Positions 7,528 through 18,988 of a stretch of 64,000 nucleotides of DNA are shown piece by piece (position 1 is the first letter of the stretch; the number at the start of each line of letters is the position of its first letter). A program made the translations under genes and the position numbers. The notes beneath the pieces are model-generated. The model saw nothing but the letters and a program-made list of their open reading frames with translations, was not told where the DNA came from and ran no database searches. This DNA comes from Mycobacterium attenuatum (GTDB lineage Bacteria > Actinomycetota > Actinomycetes > Mycobacteriales > Mycobacteriaceae), in contig NZ_UPHT01000032.1 in the NCBI RefSeq assembly GCF_900566085.1, forward strand, positions 1-64,000, given 5' to 3'.

Positions 7528-8238
7528 GTGCCCGTAAGCGGCGAACTGGGGAACTCGACGTCGAGCCAGCTACCAAGCATCTCGCCGTCGATCGTGGTCC
7601 CACTGGGGTCCACCGAACAGCACGGACCGCACCTGCCGCTGGATACCGATACCCGGATCGCGACCGCCGTCGCGCGGGCTGTTGCCGCGGGCATGTCCCA
7701 GCCCGATTGGCTCGTGGCTCCCGCGATCGCCTACGGCGCCAGCGGTGAGCATCAGAGCTTTGCCGGGACGGTCTCCATCGGTACCGACGCCCTGACCATG
7801 CTGCTGGTGGAGTACGGCAGGTCGGCCACCTGCTGGGCCGGCCGGCTGGTGTTCGTCAACGGTCACGGCGGCAATATCGGGGCTTTGCGCCGCGCGGTCG
7901 GCTTGCTGCGCTCCGAGGGGCGCGACGCCGCATGGTGTCCGTGTAGCGCCGCGGGCGGCGACGCCCATGCCGGGCACACCGAAACATCGGTGTTGCTGCA
8001 CATTTCGCCGGAGGATGTGCTGACTGACTGCTGGCTCGCCGGCAACGGCGCACCCCTGCCGAAACTGTTGCCGTCGATGCGCCGTGGCGGAGTCGCGGCG
8101 GTCAGCCCAACCGGGGTGCTGGGCGATCCCACCACGGCGACCGCGGCAGCGGGCAGCCGGATCTTCGCGGAGATGGTCGACGATTGCCGGCAGCGCATCG
8201 ACCGGTGGTTACCCGGAGCCGACGGGATGCTGGCATGA
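7528..8238 (+). CDS. mftE: Mycofactocin precursor peptidase (creatininase family)
   Basis: A 236-aa metallopeptidase that releases the cross-linked Val-Tyr unit from MftA. Metal-ligand motifs of creatinine amidohydrolases are visible: [27 protein letters not shown] and [14 protein letters not shown] 7528 was chosen. A 106-bp gap separates it from mftD and may hold an extra promoter. Its stop overlaps the mftF start (ATGA). Confidence 0.9.
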   Translation: MPVSGELGNSTSSQLPSISPSIVVPLGSTEQHGPHLPLDTDTRIATAVARAVAAGMSQPDWLVAPAIAYGASGEHQSFAGTVSIGTDALTMLLVEYGRSATCWAGRLVFVNGHGGNIGALRRAVGLLRSEGRDAAWCPCSAAGGDAHAGHTETSVLLHISPEDVLTDCWLAGNGAPLPKLLPSMRRGGVAAVSPTGVLGDPTTATAAAGSRIFAEMVDDCRQRIDRWLPGADGMLA

Positions 8239-9656
8239 CCCAGACCCGACTGCCGGATGGGTTCGCCGTGCAGGTTGACCGCCGCGTGCGGGTGCTCGGC
8301 GACGGCTCGGCTCTGCTCGGTGGTTCACCGACCCGGCTGCTTCGGCTGGCTCCCGCCGCACAGGACATGCTGGCCGGCGGCCGGCTAAAGGTACGCGACG
8401 AACTCACCGCGCAACTGGCCCGCACGCTGCTGGATGCCACGGTGGCACATCCGCGCCCCGCCAGTGGCCCTTCCTATCGAGATGTCACTGTGGTAATACC
8501 GGTGCGCGACAACACATCTGGTGTGCGCCGGCTGGTCGCCTCACTACGTGGATTGCGCGTCATCGTCGTCGACGACGGGTCGGCGTGCCCGGTTGAATTG
8601 GAGGACTTTCCCGGGGCGCACTGCGACATCGAGGTGTTGCATCACCCCCGAAGCAAGGGCCCTGCCGCGGCACGTAATACCGGTCTGGCCGCCTGCACCA
8701 CCGACTTCGTCGCATTCCTGGACTCCGACGTGGCGCCTCGCAGAGGGTGGCTCGAAGCGCTACTGGGCCATTTCTGCGACCCCACGGTCGCCCTGGTGGC
8801 ACCCCGCATCGTCGGTATGGCGCAAAGCGAGAACCTGGTGGCCCGTTATGAGGCGGTGCGCTCGTCGCTGGACCTGGGTCTGCGGGAGGCGCCGGTGTTA
8901 CCGCACAGCCCGGTGTCCTACGTGCCCAGCGCCGCGATCATCTGCCGCGCCGCAACCCTGCGCGACGTGGGTGGTTTCGACGAGACCCTGCACTCGGGCG
9001 AGGACGTCGACCTGTGCTGGCGGCTGATCGAAGCCGGCGCGCGGCTGCGTTACGAGCCGATCGCACTGGTCGCGCACGACCATCGCACACAGCTACGCGA
9101 CTGGATCGCGCGCAAGGCCTTCTACGGCGGTTCGGCAGCGCCGTTGTCTGTGCGCCATCCCGACAAGACCGCGCCGCTGGTCATTTCCGGCTGGGCATTG
9201 ACGGCCTGGATCCTCATGTCCCTGGGCACCGGGCTTTGCCAGCTGGCATCGCTGGTTATCGCGGTGGCGACGGGCCGTCGCATCGCCCGGACCATGCGCA
9301 GCGCCGACACGCCGCTGTGGGACGTGCTGGTGGTCGCTACGCGCGGGCTGTGGTCGGCGGCTCTGCAATTGGCATCGGCGATGTGCCGGCACTACTGGCC
9401 GGTGACTTTGATTGCAGCCCTGCTGTTTCGGCGCTGCAGGCGGGTGGTGCTGGTCGCTGCGATCGTCGACGGCGTGGTCGACTGGCTGCGTCGAAAAGAG
9501 GCCAGGGATGGCGATGGCGGCGATAGTGAACCCATCGGCGTGCTGACCTACGTGGTACTCAAGCGCGTCGACGACCTCGCCTATGGCCTGGGCCTGTGGT
9601 ACGGGGTGCTGCGCGAGCGCAATATCGGCGCGCTCAAACCGCAAATTCGGGTATAA
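8235..9656 (+). CDS. mftF: Mycofactocin glycosyltransferase
   Basis: A 473-aa GT-A type glycosyltransferase that adds beta-1,4-glucose units to (pre)mycofactocin. The GT2 domain begins near residue 85 ([10 protein letters not shown]) and carries the DxD motif as [12 protein letters not shown], then [10 protein letters not shown] as the acceptor-side ED motif. The last third has hydrophobic segments ([19 protein letters not shown] and others) consistent with membrane association. ATG 8235 overlaps mftE by 4 nt. Confidence 0.92.
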   Translation: MTQTRLPDGFAVQVDRRVRVLGDGSALLGGSPTRLLRLAPAAQDMLAGGRLKVRDELTAQLARTLLDATVAHPRPASGPSYRDVTVVIPVRDNTSGVRRLVASLRGLRVIVVDDGSACPVELEDFPGAHCDIEVLHHPRSKGPAAARNTGLAACTTDFVAFLDSDVAPRRGWLEALLGHFCDPTVALVAPRIVGMAQSENLVARYEAVRSSLDLGLREAPVLPHSPVSYVPSAAIICRAATLRDVGGFDETLHSGEDVDLCWRLIEAGARLRYEPIALVAHDHRTQLRDWIARKAFYGGSAAPLSVRHPDKTAPLVISGWALTAWILMSLGTGLCQLASLVIAVATGRRIARTMRSADTPLWDVLVVATRGLWSAALQLASAMCRHYWPVTLIAALLFRRCRRVVLVAAIVDGVVDWLRRKEARDGDGGDSEPIGVLTYVVLKRVDDLAYGLGLWYGVLRERNIGALKPQIRV

Positions 9657-9664
9657 CGGCCGCC

Positions 9665-11104
9665 TTGACTGCTGCCACCGGGCACAGCGACGTGTTGATC
9701 GTCGGCGCCGGAAGCGCCGGATCGGTTGTCGCCGCGCGTCTTTCCAGCGATCCCCGCTGTGTCGTCACCGTCCTCGAGGCGGGGCCCGGACTGGCCGATC
9801 CCGAGTTGCTGGCACAAACCTCCGATGGATTGCGTCTGCCGATCGGTATCGGCAGCCCGCTGGTCCGGCGTTACCAGACCCAGCTCACTGATCGGCCGAT
9901 TCGCCGGCTGGCGATCGTGCGCGGAGCAACGCTCGGTGGTTGCGGTGCCATCAACGGCGGCTATTTCTGCCGTGGTTTACCGCAGGATTTCGATCGTGCC
10001 GCGCTACCCGGCTGGGCATGGTCGGACGTTCTCGAACATTTCCGGGCTATCGAGACAGATCTGGATTTCAGCACGCCTGCGCACGGTGACGCCGGCCCCA
10101 TCCTGATTCGGCGCACGCGCGAAATGACCGGCATCACCCAACTCTTCATCACCGCCGCAGAACACGCCGGGTTCCCCTGGATAGATGACCTCAACGACGT
10201 TGGGCCGTCGACTGTCCCGGGGGTGGGCGCGGTCCCGCTGAACATTGTGGACAGTGTCCGAACCGGGTCCGGCGCCGGGTATCTGCTGCCCGCGCTGCGG
10301 CGGCCAAATCTGACACTGCTGGAGCAAACCCGCGCCTTGCGACTGCGTTTCGCGGGCACCAGAGCCGTCGGCGTCGACGCGGTTGGCCCGCTCGGGCCTA
10401 TCGCTTTGACGTCGGAACGAATTGTGCTGTGCGCCGGCGCAATTGAATCTGCGCATCTGCTCATGCTGTCCGGCGTCGGTGACGAGGCGATGCTTCGTGC
10501 GGCCGGCGTGCCGGTGGTGGCGCCGCTGGCGGTCGGAATGAATTGCAGCGATCACCCGGAATGGGTGCTTCCCACTGCATGGAGCGTGGCTGCCAGACGC
10601 CCGGTGCTCGAGGTGGTGCTCAGCACCGCGGACAACCTCGAGATCAGGCCGTATACCGGCGGTTTCGTGGCAATGACCGGCAATGGCACTGGCGGCCAAC
10701 CGGATTGGCCGCACATCGGAGTCGCGCTCATGCAGCCGCGGGCGCGCGGCCGGATCATGCTGGCCTCGGCGGATCCTGAGGTGCCGCCACGGATCGTACA
10801 TCGCTACGACAGCGAGCCGGACGACGTCGCGGACCTGCGCCAGGGTGTCGAGCTTGCCCGCGAAATAGCCGGTGGCGCGATACTTTTAGGACAGCCAGCC
10901 TGGTCGACGTCGCAACACTTGTGTGGCAGTGCGCCCATGGGCGTCGGCAGCGACCCGCGGGCCGTCGTCGACGTTCGGTGCCGGGTGCGCGGTATCGAAA
11001 ACTTGTGGGTGATCGACGGGTCCATTCTGCCGGAAATCACCAGCCGCGGCCCGCACGCCACCATCGTGATGCTGGGGCACCGGGCGGCCGAGTTCGTCGC
11101 TTGA
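9665..11104 (+). CDS. mftG: Mycofactocin-associated GMC oxidoreductase
   Basis: A 479-aa FAD-dependent glucose-methanol-choline family protein. The N-terminal dinucleotide motif is VLIVGAGSAGSVVAARL, the GMC signature-like region is RGATLGGCGAINGGYF, and the C-terminal active-site block runs from CGSAPMGVGSDPRAVVD to WVIDGSILPEITSRGP. MftG is thought to reoxidise mycofactocinol and pass electrons to respiration. The start is uncertain: TTG 9665 was chosen as the first codon after mftF that keeps the whole Rossmann strand, with GTG 9692 as alternative. It ends the mft operon and meets the MFS gene tail to tail. Confidence 0.88.
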   Translation: MTAATGHSDVLIVGAGSAGSVVAARLSSDPRCVVTVLEAGPGLADPELLAQTSDGLRLPIGIGSPLVRRYQTQLTDRPIRRLAIVRGATLGGCGAINGGYFCRGLPQDFDRAALPGWAWSDVLEHFRAIETDLDFSTPAHGDAGPILIRRTREMTGITQLFITAAEHAGFPWIDDLNDVGPSTVPGVGAVPLNIVDSVRTGSGAGYLLPALRRPNLTLLEQTRALRLRFAGTRAVGVDAVGPLGPIALTSERIVLCAGAIESAHLLMLSGVGDEAMLRAAGVPVVAPLAVGMNCSDHPEWVLPTAWSVAARRPVLEVVLSTADNLEIRPYTGGFVAMTGNGTGGQPDWPHIGVALMQPRARGRIMLASADPEVPPRIVHRYDSEPDDVADLRQGVELAREIAGGAILLGQPAWSTSQHLCGSAPMGVGSDPRAVVDVRCRVRGIENLWVIDGSILPEITSRGPHATIVMLGHRAAEFVA

Positions 11105-11107
11105 GCT

Positions 11108-12706
11108 TCAGGCCCGGTGACGTCGCGCTGTCGCCGGTGCGAGCATCCGGCGGATGGGAGCCAGTTGCCGGCCATCCCGGCCGGGCGCCCACAGTCCGAT
11201 GAGCACCGCTGCGACGGCCACGATCACCGCCATCACCAGTGTCGAGGCGTGCATGGCCGTCATAAACGCCGCCTTGCTGACGTCGGCAAGCTGCTTTCCT
11301 TGGGGCCCAAGCCTGTTCGCCAGCTCCGTAGCCTTGGCCAGCGAATCGGTCGCCGGGTTGCGCACGGACGAAGGGAGGGACGACAAACTCGTCGTGAGTT
11401 CTTGAGCGTAGCGTCCGGCCAATATCGAGCCCGCCACTGCGATTCCCAACGCTCCACCCACCTCCCGGGTGGTGTCGTTGACCGCCGATGCCACGCCTTG
11501 CTTGTGGTCGGGAACTGCGGCCATGATCGCTGAAGTCGTTGGTGCTGTGCACAATCCGATCCCTGCGCTGAGTATCAAGGCGGGCCATGCCAGGTCGAAA
11601 TACGACGAGTCGACCGACAGCCCGCGCATGCACAGGAAGCCGACCGACATCACCACCATGCCCACCAGCAGCACCAGCCGCAGACCGAGTTTCGGGACGT
11701 ACCAGAATGACAGGGCCGACAAGATGCCCAGGGGCACCATGAACGGGCCGAAGGCGACCGCCGTCATCAGGGCGGAGTAGCCCATAATCTGCTGGACGTA
11801 TTGCATGCCGAGGTAGAAGAAGCCGAAGGTCGCCCCGAACAGCATGACGATCGGTCCCACCCCGGTGGCAAACCCGGGATCGGCGAACAGTCGCACGTCG
11901 AGAAGCGGTTGCCGCCGCCGGAGTTCGGCAGCTCCGAATGCCCCGGCCAGGACCGCGCCGGCGACCAGGCCGCCGACGACCACGGCGTCGCTCCACCCCC
12001 GCGCGGGTGCCTGCAAGATTCCAAACACGGACACCGCGACGGCGGCGCCGATCAGGACCGCGCCCAGCCAGTCGACTCGCGGGGCATCGGGCTCGCGTGA
12101 CGACGCCACGGTGCACGTCAGTAGGAAGATCAACGCGCCCGCGGCGCCGAGCGCCCAGAAGATCGACTTCCAATCCCAGAAGCTGAGCAGGATCCCGGAA
12201 CCGAACATGCCCAGCACCCCTCCCGAGCCGGCCACCCCGGCCCAGATCCCGACGGCCTTCATCCGTTCTTCCTTGGGATAGGCGACGGTCAGCAGCGACA
12301 GCGTCGCTGGCATGACGAAGGCAGCGCCGGCGCCGGCGACCGCGCGGGCCGCGATGATATGCAGGGGCGCGTCGAACATGGCCGGCGCTACCGAGGCAAC
12401 CGAGAAGATGGTCAGACCGAACAGCAGCGCACCCCGCCGGCCGTAGCGGTCGCCGATGGCCCCGGCCGGCAGCAGCAGGCAGGCCAGCGCCACGGTGTAT
12501 CCATCGACCACCCAGGTCAGCTGCGACTGAGTCGCCGAGGTCGCCACCGCGAGATCGCCCAGTGCGGTGTTCAACGCGACCATCGACGCAACGACGAGCG
12601 ACACGCCCGTGCAGGCCACCGTCAGGGTCCAGATTCGCGCGCGATGAGAGGTATCCCACGGCATCCCGTCGGTACGCTCATTGGGCCGGACGAGGGTGTT
12701 CACCAT
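11108..12706 (-). CDS. DHA2-family (14-TM) MFS drug exporter
   Basis: A 532-aa EmrB/QacA-like proton antiporter in the inner membrane. Motif A occurs as GAIGDRYGRRG, and many hydrophobic helices follow. A long periplasmic-type loop near residues 420-480 (ELTTSLSSLPSSVRNPATDS) precedes the last helix, as usual in DHA2 proteins. ATG 12706 has an excellent AAGGAGG site. It is divergent from a TetR gene and probably controlled by it. This pair is not between mftG and rpsJ in M. tuberculosis, so it appears to be an insertion or a lineage-specific retention. Confidence 0.9.
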   Translation of the reverse strand: MVNTLVRPNERTDGMPWDTSHRARIWTLTVACTGVSLVVASMVALNTALGDLAVATSATQSQLTWVVDGYTVALACLLLPAGAIGDRYGRRGALLFGLTIFSVASVAPAMFDAPLHIIAARAVAGAGAAFVMPATLSLLTVAYPKEERMKAVGIWAGVAGSGGVLGMFGSGILLSFWDWKSIFWALGAAGALIFLLTCTVASSREPDAPRVDWLGAVLIGAAVAVSVFGILQAPARGWSDAVVVGGLVAGAVLAGAFGAAELRRRQPLLDVRLFADPGFATGVGPIVMLFGATFGFFYLGMQYVQQIMGYSALMTAVAFGPFMVPLGILSALSFWYVPKLGLRLVLLVGMVVMSVGFLCMRGLSVDSSYFDLAWPALILSAGIGLCTAPTTSAIMAAVPDHKQGVASAVNDTTREVGGALGIAVAGSILAGRYAQELTTSLSSLPSSVRNPATDSLAKATELANRLGPQGKQLADVSKAAFMTAMHASTLVMAVIVAVAAVLIGLWAPGRDGRQLAPIRRMLAPATARRHRA

Positions 12707-12740
12707 GCTGCACGCCTCCTTCCGGCGGCGAGTACTTGCC

Positions 12741-12775
12741 GAGACTAACGGTCTTGCATATAGACGGATAGTCTC
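12741..12775. promoter_or_regulatory. Dyad operator for the divergent TetR/MFS pair
   Basis: Half-sites GAGACTAACGGTCT (12741-12754) and AGACGGATAGTCTC (12762-12775) form an inverted repeat with GAGACTA and GTCT arms perfectly matched around a 7-bp centre. It lies in the 86-bp divergent gap, where a TetR dimer would block both promoters. Confidence 0.65.
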
Positions 12776-12792
12776 GTTCCTAAACGGAGGTA

Positions 12793-13452
12793 GTGCAGAT
12801 CACCGGCAGTAGCGCTGATCCCCGGCCGGAGCGGTCCCGGGCACGGTTACTGGAAGCCGCCGCTGCACTGCTGCGTTCCGGCGGGCCGAGGGCGGTGACC
12901 GTGGACGCGGTCACCCGTGGCGCCAACGTCGCCAGAGCCACGCTGTACCGGCACTTCTCGAGCGGCAACGACCTGCTGGCCGCGACATTCAACAGCCTGA
13001 TACCGCCGGCGCCCATGCCGCCCTCGGAAGGTCCGCTGCGGGACCGACTCATCGCTTTGCTGCAGGCGCAGGCCGAGCTGATTGCCGAAGCGCCGGGCAT
13101 GCTGACCGCGATGGCCTGGGTCGCGCTGGGCGCCGATCTTGAACAACTACCGGCGGCGCGTCACACCCGCGGCGGTGACAGCGCGGCGCTTGCTACTCTG
13201 CGCGAACGCATCGCGCGGCAGTATGCGGCGCCGTTCGACGCGATTTTCGACAGCCCCGAGGCGGCCGAACTAGGCGAGATCAACCGGTCCCGCGCGATCG
13301 CCCTGCTGATCGGTCCCCTGGTGCTGGGGCGGTTGAGCACCCTCCCGGACTTTGACTATCAGGAATGCGCGCGCGCAGCTGTCGACGGCTTTCTGTATGT
13401 CCAGTCCCGCGGGGACGGAGCGGTGGCTGCCACCAACGTCGAATCGGCATGA
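12793..13452 (+). CDS. TetR-family repressor of the adjacent exporter
   Basis: A 219-aa regulator. The helix-turn-helix lies near residues 15-60 (RARLLEAAAALLRSGGP, VTVDAVTRGANVARATLYRH, FSSGNDLLA), followed by a helical ligand-binding domain. GTG 12793 follows ACGGAGG closely, so a slightly later start is possible. The divergent exporter and the dyad between them suggest a drug-inducible local switch; the ligand is unknown. Confidence 0.85.
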   Translation: MQITGSSADPRPERSRARLLEAAAALLRSGGPRAVTVDAVTRGANVARATLYRHFSSGNDLLAATFNSLIPPAPMPPSEGPLRDRLIALLQAQAELIAEAPGMLTAMAWVALGADLEQLPAARHTRGGDSAALATLRERIARQYAAPFDAIFDSPEAAELGEINRSRAIALLIGPLVLGRLSTLPDFDYQECARAAVDGFLYVQSRGDGAVAATNVESA

Positions 13453-13493
13453 GTCCAGCGACGAATTTGCATCCTCAAGGGCTTTGAGCTGGG

Positions 13494-13880
13494 TTACCGG
13501 CCGGTGCGGTCCTTGATCCGCTGCCTGACCGCGGCCTTACCCTCGGCGAGCGTAGCCAAGCCCAGGCGGGTAGCGCTCCACCGGAACTCGTTGTTGATGA
13601 TCCAGCGCACGCATACCAGTTCGGAATGTTCCAACAGCTGAACGGCTTCCAGCATCGGCTCGAGCACCGGTCGCGCCCGCACAATGAGGCCGCTGCGCCG
13701 CGGGAAGCCCCGAAACATCCAGTCGCTGAACTCCGACAACGCCAGGGCCGGAGCACTCCCTGACACGTTGGGGTCGAAGGCCGCCATCAATTCGGCGGCC
13801 AGCTCGGCCAGCGGGGCGCCGTTGATCCAGTCGACCATGGGTTGCGCGGCGTCAGTTTCCCCGGAATCCGGCCCGATCAC
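13494..13880 (-). CDS. Conserved-looking protein of unknown function
   Basis: Leftward open frame between the TetR gene and rpsJ. The clearly protein-like part includes PMVDWINGAPLAELAAELMA, SEFSDWMFRGFPRRSGL and VCVRWIINNEFRWSATRLG. It is soluble, mixed acidic/basic, about 128 aa if begun at GTG 13880. The open frame continues upstream to 14120 with GFWRDPHGRWRLRVG, which may still be coding, but further upstream it resembles random high-GC frame. I do not recognise the family and see no strong ribosome-binding site. Confidence 0.5.
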   Translation of the reverse strand: MIGPDSGETDAAQPMVDWINGAPLAELAAELMAAFDPNVSGSAPALALSEFSDWMFRGFPRRSGLIVRARPVLEPMLEAVQLLEHSELVCVRWIINNEFRWSATRLGLATLAEGKAAVRQRIKDRTGR

Positions 13881-14326
13881 GGGATGGGAGCCTACGCGTA
13901 GCCGCCAGCGTCCGTGCGGATCTCGCCAAAAGCCCTGGTAGGGTCGCTGTTGGCGACGACGGTTGACTGCCCGGCACTCGCCCGGGGCGGTCCACCGATG
14001 TCGATGACCCGGGATTTGGCCGACGCGGTGATCTGGGGCATACTGTTCAGGTTGCCTTGCGCCAGGTTTGCCCCTGGCCAGGCACACGACCGGCGCCCAC
14101 ACGGGCGCGTCCGGCCCCATCCTTGGAGCGCGACCGATTTCGGCCGCCTACAAGGCTGCGTGCGGGTGACACGCCCGACCGCGGGGGTCGGTGGACCACG
14201 ACAGGTAAACAGCGGCGCAGTATCCGGCGCGCGCTAGATCGACCGGGATCGCCCGGGCCGATCGGCGGGCTGGTGGCACCAGGTCCGGACCCGGATCTGA
14301 AGTATTTGGAGTGAGGTAGGAGAAGC
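13881..14326. promoter_or_regulatory. Upstream region of the S10 operon
   Basis: This gap should contain the main S10 promoter and the untranslated leader of rpsJ, and the 5' part may still belong to the unknown leftward gene. I could not identify a convincing sigma-A promoter or a conserved leader structure by eye. A TAGGGT hexamer at about 13936 is the nearest -10-like element but lacks a good -35. Confidence 0.3.
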
Positions 14327-14632
14327 GTGGCGGGACAGAAGATCCGCATCAGGCTGAAGGCCTACGACCATGAGGCTATCGACGCTTCGGCGCGCAAGAT
14401 CGTCGAGACCGTCGTCCGTACGGGTGCCAGCGTCGTGGGTCCGGTGCCACTGCCGACCGAGAAGAACGTGTATTGCGTCATCCGCTCCCCGCATAAGTAC
14501 AAGGACTCGCGGGAGCACTTCGAGATGCGCACCCACAAGCGGTTGATCGACATTCTCGACCCGACGCCGAAGACGGTCGACGCCCTCATGCGCATCGATC
14601 TTCCGGCCAGTGTCGACGTCAATATCCAGTAG
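14327..14632 (+). CDS. rpsJ: 30S ribosomal protein S10
   Basis: A 101-aa S10, which also serves as NusE in antitermination. It starts at GTG 14327 after GGTAGGAGAAGC and reads [20 protein letters not shown], with the typical [20 protein letters not shown] loop near the C-terminus. It is the first gene of the eleven-gene S10 operon. Confidence 0.98.
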   Translation: MAGQKIRIRLKAYDHEAIDASARKIVETVVRTGASVVGPVPLPTEKNVYCVIRSPHKYKDSREHFEMRTHKRLIDILDPTPKTVDALMRIDLPASVDVNIQ

Positions 14633-14648
14633 GAGAGTCTGCAGAGCA

Positions 14649-15302
14649 ATGGCACGCAAGGGCATTCTCGGTACCAAGCTGGGCATGACGCAGGTATTCG
14701 ACGAAAACAACAGAGTCGTACCGGTGACCGTGGTCAAGGCCGGGCCGAACGTCGTTACCCGGATCCGCACGCCGGAGCGCGACGGCTACAGCGCGGTACA
14801 GCTGGCCTACGGCGAAATCAGTCCGCGCAAGGTCACCAAACCGCTGACCGGCCAGTACACCGCCGCGGGCGTCAATCCGCGACGTCACCTGGCCGAGCTG
14901 CGCCTGGACGACCCCGAGGCGGTGGCCGAATACGAGGTGGGCCAGGAGCTGACGGCCGAGATCTTCGTCGACGGCAGCTATGTGGACGTGACCGGTACGT
15001 CCAAAGGTAAAGGCTTCGCCGGCACCATGAAGCGGCACGGCTTCCGCGGTCAGGGAGCTGCGCACGGTGCCCAGGCGGTGCACCGGCGTCCCGGTTCCAT
15101 CGGCGGCTGCGCCACCCCGGCACGAGTGTTCAAGGGCACCCGGATGGCCGGCCGGATGGGCAATGATCGGGTGACCGTGCAGAACCTGTTGGTGCACAAG
15201 GTCGATGTCGAAAACGGCGTCCTGTTGATCAAGGGCGCGGTTCCGGGCCGCACCGGCGGACTCGTGATGGTCCGCAGCGCGATCAAGCGAGGTGAGAAGT
15301 AA
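14649..15302 (+). CDS. rplC: 50S ribosomal protein L3
   Basis: A 217-aa L3 that nucleates 23S rRNA assembly. It begins [17 protein letters not shown] at ATG 14649. The central finger that reaches the peptidyl-transferase centre is seen in [20 protein letters not shown] and [16 protein letters not shown]. Its stop overlaps the rplD start by one base. Confidence 0.98.
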   Translation: MARKGILGTKLGMTQVFDENNRVVPVTVVKAGPNVVTRIRTPERDGYSAVQLAYGEISPRKVTKPLTGQYTAAGVNPRRHLAELRLDDPEAVAEYEVGQELTAEIFVDGSYVDVTGTSKGKGFAGTMKRHGFRGQGAAHGAQAVHRRPGSIGGCATPARVFKGTRMAGRMGNDRVTVQNLLVHKVDVENGVLLIKGAVPGRTGGLVMVRSAIKRGEK

Positions 15303-16009
15303 TGGCTCCCCAGAAGATCCTGGAAATTGAGGTCAAGACGCCGGACGGCAAGGTCGAGGGCTCCATCGAGCTGCCGGCCGAGTTGTTCGACGCCCCGGCG
15401 AACATCGCGCTGATGCACCAGGTGGTGACTGCCCAGCGCGCGGCGGCCAGACAGGGCACGCACTCGACCAAGACGCGCGGCGATGTCAGCGGCGGCGGCC
15501 GTAAGCCCTACCGGCAGAAGGGAACCGGCCGGGCACGTCAGGGTTCGACGCGGGCCCCGCAGTTCACCGGCGGCGGCGTGGTGCACGGTCCCAAACCCCG
15601 CGACTACAGCCAGCGCACCCCCAAGAAGATGATCGCCGCCGCGTTGCGGGGCGCGTTGTCGGACCGGGCACGAAACGGGCGCATTCACGCCGTCACCGAG
15701 TTGGTCGCTGGTCAAACCCCGTCCACCAAGAGCGCCAAGACATTTTTGGCCGCGCTGACCGACCGCAAGCAGGTGCTGGTGGTCATCGGACGCGACGACG
15801 AGACGGGAGTCAAGAGCGTGCGCAACCTGCCGGGTGTGCATGTCCTGTCGCCCGACCAGCTCAACACCTACGACGTGCTGCGCGCCGACGACGTGGTGTT
15901 CAGCGTGGCGGCACTCAACGCCTACATAGCCGCTAATGCCACTAATGCCGCTAATGCCGCTAATGCCGCTAATACCGGAGCCAACACTCCTGAGGAGGTC
16001 TCGGCCTGA
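15302..16009 (+). CDS. rplD: 50S ribosomal protein L4 with an Asn-Ala repeat near its C-terminus
   Basis: A 235-aa L4. The exit-tunnel loop shows [20 protein letters not shown] and [13 protein letters not shown]. The C-terminus has an unusual insertion of repeated Ala-Asn-Ala units encoded by a 9-bp direct repeat before the final NTPEEVSA, making it about a dozen residues longer than the M. tuberculosis protein as I recall it. The 3' end overlaps the rplW start by one base. Confidence 0.97.
   Translation: MAPQKILEIEVKTPDGKVEGSIELPAELFDAPANIALMHQVVTAQRAAARQGTHSTKTRGDVSGGGRKPYRQKGTGRARQGSTRAPQFTGGGVVHGPKPRDYSQRTPKKMIAAALRGALSDRARNGRIHAVTELVAGQTPSTKSAKTFLAALTDRKQVLVVIGRDDETGVKSVRNLPGVHVLSPDQLNTYDVLRADDVVFSVAALNAYIAANATNAANAANAANTGANTPEEVSA
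15928..15983 (+). repeat. 9-bp tandem repeat inside rplD
   Basis: Near-identical GCTAATGCC units (some with GCCACT) are repeated about five times in tandem near the rplD 3' end, encoding Ala-Asn-Ala runs. Because the unit length is a multiple of three, copy changes would lengthen or shorten L4 without a frameshift. Variation between strains would be expected. Confidence 0.8.
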
Positions 16010-16311
16010 TGGCGACCATCGCCGACCCCCGCGACATCATCCTGTCCCCGGTGATTTCCGAGAAGTCCTACGGCTTGCTCGACGACAACGTCTACACGTT
16101 TGTGGTGCATCCCGATTCGAACAAGACCCAGATCAAGATCGCTATCGAAAAGATCTTCGCCGTCAAGGTCGCATCGGTGAACACCGCCAATAGGCAAGGC
16201 AAGCGCAAGCGCACCCGGACCGGATACGGCAGGCGCAAGAGCACCAAGCGCGCCATCGTCACCCTGGCGCCGGGCAGCAAGCCGATCGACCTGTTCGGAG
16301 CACCGGCCTAG
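16009..16311 (+). CDS. rplW: 50S ribosomal protein L23
   Basis: A 100-aa L23, at the tunnel exit where trigger factor and SRP dock. It has [15 protein letters not shown] near the N-terminus and the basic loop [23 protein letters not shown] 16009 shares its first base with the rplD stop. Confidence 0.98.
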   Translation: MATIADPRDIILSPVISEKSYGLLDDNVYTFVVHPDSNKTQIKIAIEKIFAVKVASVNTANRQGKRKRTRTGYGRRKSTKRAIVTLAPGSKPIDLFGAPA

Positions 16312-16351
16312 CCCGGGGCTGGCCGCGCGCGAGAAAAGGACCTGACTAGAC

Positions 16352-17194
16352 ATGGCAATTCGCAAATACAAGCCGACGACGCCCGGCCGCCGCGGCGCCA
16401 GTGTGTCGGATTTCGCCGAGATCACGCGCTCCACGCCGGAGAAGTCGCTGGTACGTCCGTTGCATGGCCACGGCGGCCGCAACGCCCACGGCCGGATCAC
16501 CACGCGGCACAAGGGTGGTGGCCACAAGCGCGCCTACCGGCTCATCGACTTCCGGCGTAACGACAAAGACGGGGTCAACGCCAAGGTCGCCCACATCGAG
16601 TACGACCCGAACCGCACCGCACGAATCGCGCTGCTGCACTATCTCGACGGCGAAAAGCGTTACATCATTGCGCCCAACGGACTTTCGCAGGGCGACGTGG
16701 TGGAATCGGGTCCCAACGCCGACATCAAGCCGGGCAACAATCTGCCGCTGCGCAACATCCCGGCCGGTACGCTGATCCACGCCGTGGAGTTGCGCCCCGG
16801 CGGCGGTGCCAAGCTCGCGCGCTCGGCCGGCTCGAGCATCCAGTTGCTCGGTAAGGAAGCCAGCTACGCGTCGCTGCGGATGCCCAGTGGTGAGATCCGC
16901 CGGGTCGACGTCCGCTGCCGGGCGACGGTCGGCGAGGTGGGCAACGCCGAGCAGGCGAACATCAACTGGGGCAAGGCCGGCCGGATGCGGTGGAAGGGCA
17001 AGCGCCCGTCGGTCCGCGGCGTGGTGATGAACCCCGTGGACCACCCGCACGGCGGTGGTGAGGGTAAGACCTCCGGTGGCCGTCACCCGGTCAGCCCGTG
17101 GGGCAAGCCCGAGGGCCGGACCCGCAACCCGAACAAAGCCAGCAACAAGCTCATCGTCCGGCGCCGCCGCACCGGCAAGAAGCATGGACGCTAG
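16352..17194 (+). CDS. rplB: 50S ribosomal protein L2
   Basis: A full-length 280-aa L2, needed for subunit joining and peptidyl transfer. It starts [15 protein letters not shown]. The universally conserved block [15 protein letters not shown] is present around residue 227, followed by the basic tail [18 protein letters not shown]. Confidence 0.98.
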   Translation: MAIRKYKPTTPGRRGASVSDFAEITRSTPEKSLVRPLHGHGGRNAHGRITTRHKGGGHKRAYRLIDFRRNDKDGVNAKVAHIEYDPNRTARIALLHYLDGEKRYIIAPNGLSQGDVVESGPNADIKPGNNLPLRNIPAGTLIHAVELRPGGGAKLARSAGSSIQLLGKEASYASLRMPSGEIRRVDVRCRATVGEVGNAEQANINWGKAGRMRWKGKRPSVRGVVMNPVDHPHGGGEGKTSGGRHPVSPWGKPEGRTRNPNKASNKLIVRRRRTGKKHGR

Positions 17195-17271
17195 CGCCCG
17201 ATGACGATGCACAGCGCGCAGCGCGACGAGGAAGAGTCGGGCAAATGAAGGAAGTCAGGGAGTAGCCAACT

Positions 17272-17553
17272 ATGCCACGCAGCCTGAAGAAGGGCCCGTT
17301 CGTCGACGACCATCTGCTGAAGAAGGTCGACGTACAGAACGAGAAGAACACCAAGCAGGTCATCAAGACCTGGTCGCGGCGTTCGACCATCATTCCCGAC
17401 TTCATCGGTCACACCTTCGCGGTGCACGACGGGCGAAAGCATGTCCCGGTGTTCGTCACCGAGGCGATGGTGGGTCACAAGCTCGGTGAATTCGCACCCA
17501 CGCGCACCTTCAAGGGGCACATCAAGGACGACCGGAAGTCCAAACGGCGATGA
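17272..17553 (+). CDS. rpsS: 30S ribosomal protein S19
   Basis: A 93-aa S19 starting [19 protein letters not shown]. The conserved [20 protein letters not shown] and [16 protein letters not shown] segments contact 16S rRNA in the head of the small subunit. It sits 77 bp after rplB. Confidence 0.98.
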
Positions 17554-17590
17554 GCGCTTGCGCGAAAAGCTGGACGAGTAAAGGACAGAG

Positions 17591-18981
<1,391 letters not shown>

Positions 18982-18988
18982 ACCCATC

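Noticed and set aside
4631..11104. Mycofactocin locus as a novel system
   Set aside because: It is an exact match in order and motifs to the described mftA-G pathway; only its neighbour is unusual.
15928..15983. CRISPR or minisatellite array
   Set aside because: The short direct repeats have no spacers and lie inside a coding gene; no CRISPR-like repeat-spacer pattern was seen anywhere in the window.
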